NCBI GenBank assembly: GCA_934644855.1
Contig: CAKUDJ010000054.1
Span: forward strand, 1-6,308
DNA: 6,308 bases
Direction of reading: 5' to 3'
Source: an uncultured Elusimicrobiales bacterium
Lineage (GTDB): Bacteria; Elusimicrobiota; Elusimicrobia; Elusimicrobiales; Elusimicrobiaceae
The translations under genes and the position numbers were made by a program. The notes beneath the pieces are model-generated. The model did no database searches, had not been told where the DNA came from, and worked only from the letters and a program-made list of their open reading frames with translations. Position 1 is the stretch's first letter, and every line of letters starts with the position of its first letter. This document shows positions 1-4,544 of the stretch, piece by piece.

Positions 1-43
1 TCAGCTCCGCAGGCTGACACTCTATCCATTGAGCTATGGGCGC
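1..43 (-). tRNA. tRNA-Arg (anticodon GCG), 5' part, cut by window edge
   Basis: The minus strand from 43 down to 1 reads as tRNA nucleotides 1-43. It shows a 7-base acceptor strand GCGCCCA, UA at 8-9, D stem GCUC/GAGU closing the loop AAUGGAUA, G26, and a perfect 5-bp anticodon stem UCAGC/GCUGA around the loop CUGCGGA. That loop places GCG at 34-36, which reads CGC and, by wobble, CGU. The adenine after the GG of the D loop (A20) together with C35 are the known arginine identity elements. The variable loop, T arm and 3' acceptor strand lie outside the window. G34 is odd: bacteria normally use an ACG tRNA-Arg whose A34 is deaminated to inosine by TadA. Identity is secure; the rest of the fold cannot be checked here. 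Confidence 0.9.
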
Positions 44-85
44 TTAAATCGGATTTTTACTTCACGGATTAATCACTACTCATTT

Positions 86-114
86 ATTCTAACATTTTTT
101 GTTTTGTGTTTCAA
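86..114 (-). promoter_or_regulatory. Promoter of the tRNA-Arg gene
   Basis: On the minus strand, TTGAAA (114-109) and TAGAAT (91-86) are separated by exactly 17 bases, a good sigma-70-type pair. Transcription would start near 79, giving a leader of about 36 bases before the mature tRNA end at 43. It is the best -35/-10 pair in the window. Confidence 0.7.
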
Positions 115-176
115 GTTTTTTATTTTTAACACCGCAAAATATTTAGAACATATTTATTATAGCATTTTTCGGCGGC

Positions 177-196
177 AGCAGTTCAAGCAAACTGCT
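177..196. repeat. Inverted repeat overlapping the operon promoter (possible operator)
   Basis: AGCAGTT (177-183) and AACTGCT (190-196) form a perfect 7-bp inverted repeat with a 6-base spacer. The right arm contains the TG of the extended -10 element and runs into the first base of TATAAT. The position between -35 and -10 suits a repressor site, but only one copy is seen and no regulator gene is present in the window. Confidence 0.35.
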
Positions 197-201
197 ATAA
201 T
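193..201 (+). promoter_or_regulatory. Extended -10 promoter of the 208-2195 operon
   Basis: TGCTATAAT at 193-201 is a consensus extended -10 element (TG at 193-194, TATAAT at 196-201). No good -35 lies at the usual spacing, which is normal for extended -10 promoters. The predicted transcription start falls at about 208, the first base of the ATG of the first gene, so the message would be leaderless. Confidence 0.6.
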
Positions 202-207
202 ACAGGT

Positions 208-354
208 ATGAAAGAAAATAATACCGGAACTTATGTTTTTGATAAAAAAACGGGTAAAATGGTAAAAGTTTCCTCCCATGTGCCGTCGGTGCAAAAGGGG
301 AAAGGCGGGCACGTCTGCCACGGGTGCTGCGGCCATTGCCATCATGACGATTAA
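208..354 (+). CDS. Small Cys/His-rich protein, putative metal binder
   Basis: This 48-residue frame starts MKENNTGTYVFDKKTG and has a polar, lysine-rich N-terminal two-thirds. Its tail, from about residue 35, reads HVCHGCCGHCHHDD: four cysteines and four histidines among the last 14 residues. Such a cluster could bind zinc or another metal, but I recognise no named family and infer no specific function. ATG 208 was chosen because it sits exactly six bases after the TATAAT element. There is no separate Shine-Dalgarno site, so initiation is probably leaderless. Its stop overlaps the likely ATG of the next gene by 11 bases, which points to translational coupling. Alternatives are a regulatory leader peptide or, less likely, a chance frame. 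The promoter placement and the non-random cysteine cluster favour a real gene. Confidence 0.6.
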   Translation: MKENNTGTYVFDKKTGKMVKVSSHVPSVQKGKGGHVCHGCCGHCHHDD

Positions 355-1036
355 CGCCCCCGTCCAAAAAGCGTTTTCCGGCGTTCTCCAATTTTTGATG
401 AGGGCGCTGCGGGAGGTCTTTTTGCCGCATTTGTTGTGGGGCAGCGCCGTTTTTATGGTGGGGGGATTGGCCGTTTTCCGCTTTACTTCCGGTCCGTTTG
501 AAAACGCCCCTTGGCTATTGGCCGCGTGGGGAAGCTGGCTCCTGTTTTGGTATGGTTTGGCCGCTCTCGTCTATACATTTTGCACGGCGGGCGTTTTTGC
601 CATGCGGGCGGTATGTGCCAAGGTGGAAGATTTATTATATGCGTTTTTTGCGGCGGTGAAAGAAAACTTAGCCCAAAAAATTGAAAATATGGACGAGGGC
701 CTCGCCAAAGACCAAGCCCGCGTGCTGATGCAAAACAGTATCGTGGAAGTGGCCGCCCTGCTCAAAACATATAAGTTGCGCTCCGTGCCCGGCGCGGCGG
801 CGGCGGTTTTTTTAAGTTTGCTGACGTTCTCCGCGCGCTCCGTCTTAGTGGCGCGGCTCATGCAGTTTTCCGGCGCCACGGTAAGTATGAGCGCCGTTTT
901 TGCCAGCCGGGCAACGTTGGTGGGGGCGATTTTCTTAAATTTACGGTTGATTTGTTCTGCTTTATTGTGGATTTTGTATTTGTGCGGAGCCGCTTTTGCG
1001 GGGCTCAATTTACTGGCTTTATGTATAGGGAGGTAA
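344..1036 (+). CDS. Integral membrane protein of unknown function
   Basis: The 230-residue product begins MTINAPVQKAFSG. Hydrophobic stretches lie at about residues 27-46, 56-87, 148-163, 188-200 and 204-227, suggesting four to six membrane segments. Between them is a charged, helical soluble stretch at about 92-147, with KENLAQKIENMDEGLAKD near its middle. I do not recognise the family and see no catalytic motif. An in-frame ATG at 278 would add 22 basic residues, but that extension lies fully inside the upstream small gene in another frame. ATG 344, which overlaps the upstream stop (352-354), is preferred even though it lacks a clear Shine-Dalgarno site; coupling would explain this. The TPR gene begins two bases after its stop and its ribosome site lies inside this gene's end, so the three genes should share one transcript. 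An envelope role with the exported TPR protein is inference from position. Confidence 0.75.
   Translation: MTINAPVQKAFSGVLQFLMRALREVFLPHLLWGSAVFMVGGLAVFRFTSGPFENAPWLLAAWGSWLLFWYGLAALVYTFCTAGVFAMRAVCAKVEDLLYAFFAAVKENLAQKIENMDEGLAKDQARVLMQNSIVEVAALLKTYKLRSVPGAAAAVFLSLLTFSARSVLVARLMQFSGATVSMSAVFASRATLVGAIFLNLRLICSALLWILYLCGAAFAGLNLLALCIGR
1028..1033 (+). promoter_or_regulatory. Shine-Dalgarno site of the TPR gene
   Basis: GGGAGG lies four bases before ATG 1038 and inside the last codons of the membrane-protein gene. It is a strong ribosome site, in contrast to the absence of one at the head of the operon. Confidence 0.75.
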
Positions 1037-1037
1037 T

Positions 1038-2195
1038 ATGCGTGTAGTTGTGTGTGGCATTTTATTGTTTTTGGCGGGCATGTGTCAGGCGGCGTCGCCC
1101 GCTTTAACGCAAATTCAGGCGGAAAAGGACCCTGCCAAACAAATCAAATTGTTAAATGCGTTCATCAAAAAATCACCCAAAACCCGCAAGGCGTACCATT
1201 TGCGGGGGGATGCTTACCGCGCGTTGGGCCGCTATAAACAGGCGGTGGAAGACTACACCCAAACCATCAAATTAAGCCCAAATTGGGCGTTTTCTTACTA
1301 TGCGCGCGCGCTGGTTTATATGGATATGGGGCGTTGGCCGTCGGCCGAGGCGGATTTAAGCCGCGCCATTAGCTTAAATAAATCCTACCGTGATTTTTAC
1401 CTTTACCGCGCCCGGACCGAAATGAAACTTTCCAAATACAACGCGGCGATTGCCGATTATAAAAAATACTGGGGCAAGCGCAAACCGACGGCGGCCGGTT
1501 CCTTGGCGTTGGCCAAAGCCTATATGGGCGCTTATAAATATGATAACGCCCGCAGGGAACTGCTCTCCCTGGCCGCACGCACGCCGGACGACCCGGAAGT
1601 ATATTATATGTTGGGGCGCATCCAACAGCTGCGCGGCGCCTTGGACGAAGCCGTTTCTTATTACAGTAAATCCATCAACCGCAACCCCGCGTATGCGCAA
1701 TCTTGGCTCCGGCGGGGGGACACGTTTAAGGAAATGAAAGATTTGCCCGCCGCCTTGGAAGATTACACCGCGCTCCTGGCCCTGGAAACCAAAGAGGCCG
1801 CCTATTACAACCGCCGGGGACTTGTATATGAAGAAATGAAAGATTTTGAAAATGCCGTGGCCGATTATAACAAAGCCATAGAAATTAATCCCAAATGGTC
1901 CATTCCCTACAATAACCGCGGGTATGCGTACCTGAACTTAAAAAAGTGGAACGAGGCCCGGCATGATTTGGAAAACGCCATTAAGTTGGACGAATCCGCC
2001 CCTACGCCTTATGTCAACTTGGCGGGCGTGTATTGGCTCAACAAGCGGGATAAAAAGAACACCTACCAGTATTTGGAAAAAGCCATTAAGCACAACTTCC
2101 GCAATTTTGATGCGTTATATGACGAAGACCAAAAAGGGTGGATGTTTAAGGATATTAACAAAACGGCGGAATTTCGCGCCATTATGTACCGTTAA
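1038..2195 (+). CDS. Exported TPR-repeat protein
   Basis: The 385-residue protein starts with a Sec signal peptide: MR, a hydrophobic core VVVCGILLFLAG, and a likely signal peptidase I cut after CQA (residue 19). No lipobox is present, because the Cys at 16 is not preceded by a suitable L-A-G/A triplet. From about residue 34 to 355 it consists of roughly nine or ten tetratricopeptide repeats of 34 residues, with typical phasing at about 49-82, 83-116, 187-220, 254-287 and 288-321. Examples are KAYHLRGDAYRALGRYKQAV and AAYYNRRGLVYEEMKDFENA. The last 30 residues (DEDQKGWMFKDINKTAEF) match the cap often seen at the end of TPR arrays. TPRs form a superhelical scaffold for protein binding, so the product is probably a periplasmic or envelope adaptor; its partner cannot be read from sequence. 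It is the last gene of its operon, and its stop overlaps that of the convergent glycosylase gene. Confidence 0.9.
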   Translation: MRVVVCGILLFLAGMCQAASPALTQIQAEKDPAKQIKLLNAFIKKSPKTRKAYHLRGDAYRALGRYKQAVEDYTQTIKLSPNWAFSYYARALVYMDMGRWPSAEADLSRAISLNKSYRDFYLYRARTEMKLSKYNAAIADYKKYWGKRKPTAAGSLALAKAYMGAYKYDNARRELLSLAARTPDDPEVYYMLGRIQQLRGALDEAVSYYSKSINRNPAYAQSWLRRGDTFKEMKDLPAALEDYTALLALETKEAAYYNRRGLVYEEMKDFENAVADYNKAIEINPKWSIPYNNRGYAYLNLKKWNEARHDLENAIKLDESAPTPYVNLAGVYWLNKRDKKNTYQYLEKAIKHNFRNFDALYDEDQKGWMFKDINKTAEFRAIMYR

Positions 2196-2692
2196 TTATG
2201 CCCTTGTGATGCTTTGCGTAGCGCGCTGACCCACAGCGCGCTTTTTTGTTGGGGGGAAAGGGCGGCGTTAGCGGGGCTGGTGGACGGCAGTAGCATATAC
2301 GTTTTGCCGGGCAGCTGCCCGAATGCGCGCACAAAGTATTTGTGGGCGGCGGTACCGTTAAAAAGAAGCGTTTTTATAGCCGGATACCGGGCGAAAAGGG
2401 ATAAAAAATCGTTCGGGACGGCTTGGCGGATGTGCACGTCCAAACTGCCGGCGCGCTCACAAGAGGACAGCGCATCCCAAAGCCCGCCGCCGTTTGCAAG
2501 CAGAACGGACAGTTTATCGGCGTAATTTTTGGGTGGAGTTCCGGGGGAGAACGCGGCCAACACGCACGGCCAAAACAAGTTGCGCTTGTGGGCGTAATAG
2601 GCTTGGGCGGCCAGGCTGGCCGCACCCGGCATACTGCCAATAACCATAAAAACGGTGTGTTCGTCCACTACGGGCGGGAAACAAATAGGCAT
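2192..2692 (-). CDS. DNA-deoxyinosine (hypoxanthine) glycosylase, UDG-superfamily family 6
   Basis: The 166-residue enzyme is expected to excise hypoxanthine, the deamination product of adenine, from DNA to begin base-excision repair. Family hallmarks are visible in order: GSMPG at 19-23, YYAHKRNLFW at 32-41, LWDALSSCERAGSLD at 71-85, FNGTAA at 111-116 and the second active-site motif LPSTSPAN at 135-142. Family-6 enzymes lack the motif-1 Asn/Asp of classical uracil glycosylases; from memory, an Asn in the YYAHxxN segment is held to be catalytic, here N38. Length is normal for the family. ATG 2692 lies six bases after a TATAAT element, suggesting a leaderless message. The gene is divergent from the alkyltransferase gene and convergent with the TPR gene, whose operon terminator it contains. 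Some databases call this family a G/U mismatch-specific glycosylase. Confidence 0.88.
   Translation of the reverse strand: MPICFPPVVDEHTVFMVIGSMPGAASLAAQAYYAHKRNLFWPCVLAAFSPGTPPKNYADKLSVLLANGGGLWDALSSCERAGSLDVHIRQAVPNDFLSLFARYPAIKTLLFNGTAAHKYFVRAFGQLPGKTYMLLPSTSPANAALSPQQKSALWVSALRKASQGHN
2220..2247 (+). terminator. Intrinsic terminator of the TPR operon, inside the opposing gene
   Basis: AGCGCGCTG (2220-2228) and CAGCGCGCT (2234-2242) pair perfectly over nine bases around the loop ACCCA, followed by a T run through 2247. It lies 24 bases after the TPR stop and entirely within the 3' coding end of the glycosylase gene on the other strand. On the minus strand the hairpin is not followed by a U run, so it should act only on rightward transcripts. 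Confidence 0.8.
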
Positions 2693-2698
2693 AGGAGT

Positions 2699-2704
2699 AT
2701 TATA
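2699..2704 (-). promoter_or_regulatory. -10 element of the glycosylase gene (leaderless)
   Basis: The minus strand reads TATAAT at 2704-2699, six bases before ATG 2692. The expected transcription start coincides with the start codon. No convincing -35 lies at 16-18 bases, so the call rests on the perfect hexamer and its placement. The intervening bases ACTCCT contain no ribosome site. Confidence 0.5.
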
Positions 2705-2733
2705 GGATTTTTAGCGCGCGGGCGGGACGGAAA

Positions 2734-2742
2734 TGGTACAAT
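2734..2742 (+). promoter_or_regulatory. Extended -10 promoter of the alkyltransferase gene
   Basis: TGGTACAAT at 2734-2742 fits an extended -10 (TG, one base, TACAAT). Transcription would begin near 2749, leaving a leader of about five bases before ATG 2754. This argues against the earlier in-frame ATG at 2733, which would lie upstream of the transcript. Confidence 0.45.
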
Positions 2743-2753
2743 TTTTTAGGTGT

Positions 2754-3233
2754 ATGATAAACAACATTTGTTTTGTTTCTTCCCCGGTGGGGGCGCTTGA
2801 AATTCAAGATGACGGCGCGTGTTTAACGGCGGTTCGGTTTGCGCCCGCGGGTACTGCGGCGAGTGCGCCCAATTCTCCCGTTGCGCGGTTGGCGGCCCGG
2901 CAGTTGCAAGCGTATTTTGCGGGTACGCTCACCCGGTTTAGTGTCCCGCTTGCTTTGGCGGGAACCCCCTTTCAACAGGCGGTTTGGCGGGCTTTACTGG
3001 ATATTCCTTACGGGCAGACCCGTTCTTACGGGCAAATTGCGGCGGCTATTAACAGGCCCCGGGCGTGCCGGGCGGTGGGTATGGCCAATAATAAAAACCC
3101 CATTTGTATTTTGGTGCCGTGCCACCGTGTTATAGGGGCCGGCGGAAGTATGACGGGGTACGCAGGGGGCTTAAAAATAAAAGAATGGTTGCTTTCGCAC
3201 GAGCGCGCTACGGTAAAAAAGTCTTGTAAGTAG
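2754..3233 (+). CDS. ogt: Methylated-DNA--protein-cysteine methyltransferase (Ogt/MGMT family)
   Basis: The 159-residue suicide enzyme transfers alkyl groups from O6-alkylguanine in DNA to its own cysteine. The active-site motif PCHR is at 122-125, with Cys123 as acceptor inside ILVPCHRVIG. The DNA-binding helix-turn-helix region follows the usual pattern, with FQQAVWRALLDIPYGQTRSYG at 73-93 (FQQAVW, then IPYGQTRSYG) and RAVGMANNKNP at 106-116. GYAGGLKIKEWLL near the C terminus is also typical. The N-terminal half is the short variable Ogt domain beginning ICFVSSPVGALEI. A start at 2733 would add seven residues but lies upstream of the likely transcription start, so ATG 2754 is preferred. There is no fused AraC-type domain, so this is a repair enzyme and not an Ada regulator. 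The gene is divergent from the hypoxanthine glycosylase with 61 bases between the starts. Confidence 0.92.
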   Translation: MINNICFVSSPVGALEIQDDGACLTAVRFAPAGTAASAPNSPVARLAARQLQAYFAGTLTRFSVPLALAGTPFQQAVWRALLDIPYGQTRSYGQIAAAINRPRACRAVGMANNKNPICILVPCHRVIGAGGSMTGYAGGLKIKEWLLSHERATVKKSCK

Positions 3234-3268
3234 CGCCCATGCGCGGGGCGGCCCTTATGTAAGTTCAT

Positions 3269-3302
3269 AAAAAAACCCGAGGGCAACCCCCCGGGCTTTT
3301 TT
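3269..3302. terminator. Bidirectional intrinsic terminator
   Basis: CCCG (3276-3279) pairs with CGGG (3292-3295) and GGG (3281-3283) pairs with CCC (3288-3290), with one A/C mismatch between the two helices and a CAAC loop. The stem is flanked by seven A's on the left and six T's on the right, so each strand carries a hairpin followed by a U run. It would end both the rightward ogt transcript and the leftward flavoprotein transcript, whose genes converge here. Confidence 0.82.
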
Positions 3303-3315
3303 ACAAAACAATCTT

Positions 3316-3867
3316 TTATAGGGTTTTACCCAAGGCTTGCGCTTGCTTGAGGTACGGCGTGTTAATCACGGCGCCTTTTTCATTACAGGCTCCGGCTAAC
3401 ACCATGCCGCGGTCTTGCCAACCCAAATAATCGCAAATGCTTTTATAGGTGGCTTTTAGGCCGTCAAAATCGCCGTCTTTTTCGGTGCCTTCGCCGCAGG
3501 CCAGCAAAACGGCTTCTTTTACTTTCAGCTTGCGTTTGGCGTTGGCGGACATATACGCATACAGTTTATCCACCACCGCTTTTAATTGCGCGCTCATATT
3601 GAACCAGTAGAGCGGCGTGCAGAAAACAAGCACGTCTGCTTCTTCCAGTTTGGGCGCCAATAATTTGAACCCGTCGTCAAACACGCACGGCTCGCCCTGG
3701 CTCCAGCATTGGTTGCAGGCTTTGCAGGGCAACACCGGGTGAAAGGGGGAATCAAACACATCCGCCTGGTGCCCGGCGGCTTTGGCCCCCTGGATAAGCG
3801 CATCTGCCAATATGGCCGTATTACCCAGTTGGCGCGGGCTGCCGGTAATGACTAATACTTTTTTCAT
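3316..3867 (-). CDS. Isf-type iron-sulfur flavoprotein / NAD(P)H-dependent FMN reductase family
   Basis: The 183-residue protein has a flavodoxin-like fold of the FMN_red type. The FMN phosphate loop GSPRQLGNTA is at 9-18, and the isoalloxazine-contacting stretch TPLYWFNMSAQLK is at 84-96. Between them, CKACNQCWSQGEPC at 48-61 gives C-x2-C-x2-C-x6-C (C48, C51, C54, C61). This fits the compact C-x2-C-x2-C-x(4-7)-C motif that binds a [4Fe-4S] cluster in archaeal and bacterial iron-sulfur flavoproteins. Those proteins shuttle electrons, for example from ferredoxin, and have been linked to reduction of O2 or peroxide in anaerobes; the acceptor here is unknown. It is cytoplasmic, with no signal peptide. 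Its ATG overlaps the TGA of the upstream thioredoxin-like gene (ATGA), preceded by GGAGGG, so the two are co-transcribed and probably coupled. It ends at the bidirectional terminator. Confidence 0.88.
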   Translation of the reverse strand: MKKVLVITGSPRQLGNTAILADALIQGAKAAGHQADVFDSPFHPVLPCKACNQCWSQGEPCVFDDGFKLLAPKLEEADVLVFCTPLYWFNMSAQLKAVVDKLYAYMSANAKRKLKVKEAVLLACGEGTEKDGDFDGLKATYKSICDYLGWQDRGMVLAGACNEKGAVINTPYLKQAQALGKTL

Positions 3868-4451
3868 TTTCCCTCCAAAGAAACCATAGAAACTTCTTTT
3901 TCCAAATTTCCGGCGGCGGTTTTTAATTCTTTCACGCGGGTGGCGGAGTAGCCGTCAAAGGTTTTAATCAGTTGGTGTTTGGCATCCAATAAAAATAACA
4001 TGGGCACGCCGTCTACCTTGAACTGGCGGGCAACCGCAACCCCGTTGTATACGGCATCAAACCGTAAGTTATCTTTTTTTAAGAGGGCCAGGGGTTTTTG
4101 GGGCGCGCCGTCCGTAAATACCGCTACAAATTGCACATTACGCAGGGCTTTGCGGGCTTCTTCCAACTGCGGGAGCGTTTTTTGGCAATGCGGGCAGCCG
4201 GAACTTACCACCGCCACTAAAAGCGGGGTTCCCGTATAATCGGCGGTGGTCCAGGTGTCCCCGCGGCGCACCGTGGGCAGGGCAAATTGAACGGCAGAAA
4301 CGGCAGGTTGCTGCTTTACTTTGGCCGTAGCTTTGGCCCGTTTGGGGGCGTGGGCGGAAACTTTTTTAGCTTTCGCACGGGTAGCGGCAGGGGCGGCATT
4401 CAGCACACCTGCCAGGCAAAAAATGCCGGCTAGCAAATAAATTTTTTTCAT
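3864..4451 (-). CDS. Exported thioredoxin-like (TlpA/redoxin family) protein with CPHC site
   Basis: The 195-residue protein opens with a Sec signal peptide (MKKIYLLAGIFCLAGVLNAA), probably cut near residue 19-20, and without a lipobox. Next comes an Ala/Lys/Arg-rich, probably disordered linker at about 22-48 and then a thioredoxin-fold domain. The redox site is SSGCPHC at 83-89 (C86, C89), and the cis-proline is in DGVPMLFLLD (P150). CPHC is the dipeptide arrangement of DsbA, whereas TlpA/ResA proteins usually have CxPC, so it could act as an oxidant or a reductant in the periplasm; sequence does not decide. The strongly basic linker is unusual and may tether the domain to anionic envelope polymers (inference). 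Six bases separate its ATG from a TATACT element, suggesting leaderless translation. It is the first gene of a two-gene operon with the iron-sulfur flavoprotein. Confidence 0.85.
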   Translation of the reverse strand: MKKIYLLAGIFCLAGVLNAAPAATRAKAKKVSAHAPKRAKATAKVKQQPAVSAVQFALPTVRRGDTWTTADYTGTPLLVAVVSSGCPHCQKTLPQLEEARKALRNVQFVAVFTDGAPQKPLALLKKDNLRFDAVYNGVAVARQFKVDGVPMLFLLDAKHQLIKTFDGYSATRVKELKTAAGNLEKEVSMVSLEGK

Positions 4452-4457
4452 ATAAAA

Positions 4458-4463
4458 AGTATA
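4458..4463 (-). promoter_or_regulatory. -10 element of the thioredoxin/flavoprotein operon (leaderless)
   Basis: The minus strand reads TATACT at 4463-4458, then six bases (TTTTAT), then ATG 4451. The spacing is the same as at 196-208 and at 2704-2692. The -35 is weak: the best candidate is TTGTGT at 4488-4483 with a long 19-base spacer. No Shine-Dalgarno site precedes the ATG. Confidence 0.5.
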
Positions 4464-4512
4464 GCTTTTTTGGAAAGTTCACACACAAGCAAATTTCCCT
4501 ATATAAAAACCC

Positions 4513-4540
4513 TTCAAAACGGGGCAAAAAAAGGTAAAAT
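4513..4540 (+). promoter_or_regulatory. Probable promoter of mnmE
   Basis: TTCAAA (4513-4518) and TAAAAT (4535-4540) are separated by 16 bases. The hexamer ends four bases before ATG 4545 and ten before ATG 4551, so the message has no leader or a very short one. A weak AAGG at 4531-4534 could be a ribosome site only if transcription starts further upstream. Confidence 0.4.
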
Positions 4541-4544
4541 ATAT

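Larger units (their letters stand above)
44..207. other. AT-rich divergent intergenic region
   Basis: This gap separates the leftward tRNA from the rightward operon. It holds both promoters and an inverted repeat at 177-196, described separately. Apart from these it is low-complexity A/T-rich sequence. I see no credible gene: the open frame beginning at 29 overlaps the tRNA and has no coding character. Confidence 0.6.

Noticed and set aside
278..343. Upstream start (ATG 278) adding 22 residues to the membrane protein.
   Set aside because: The extension is basic and hydrophilic, lies fully inside the small Cys/His gene in another frame, and lacks a ribosome site. ATG 344 gives a natural coupled overlap.
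571..1008. Long antisense open frame opposite the membrane-protein gene, and the antisense frame at 5105-5716 opposite mnmE.
   Set aside because: Both lack ribosome sites, promoters and recognisable motifs. They arise from the codon bias of well-supported genes on the other strand.
2423..2749. Plus-strand open frames across the glycosylase gene (2214-2525 and 2423-2749).
   Set aside because: They are shadows of the minus-strand glycosylase, whose family motifs are unambiguous, and the first contains the TPR operon terminator.
2733..2753. Earlier start for the alkyltransferase at ATG 2733.
   Set aside because: It lies within or upstream of the extended -10 element TGGTACAAT, so the expected transcript would not include it, and the added residues are not typical of the family.
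4470..4544. Longer MnmE beginning at 4470.
   Set aside because: The extra 25 residues lie across the divergent promoter region, and MnmE homologues start close to the TTICAPVTGEG segment.
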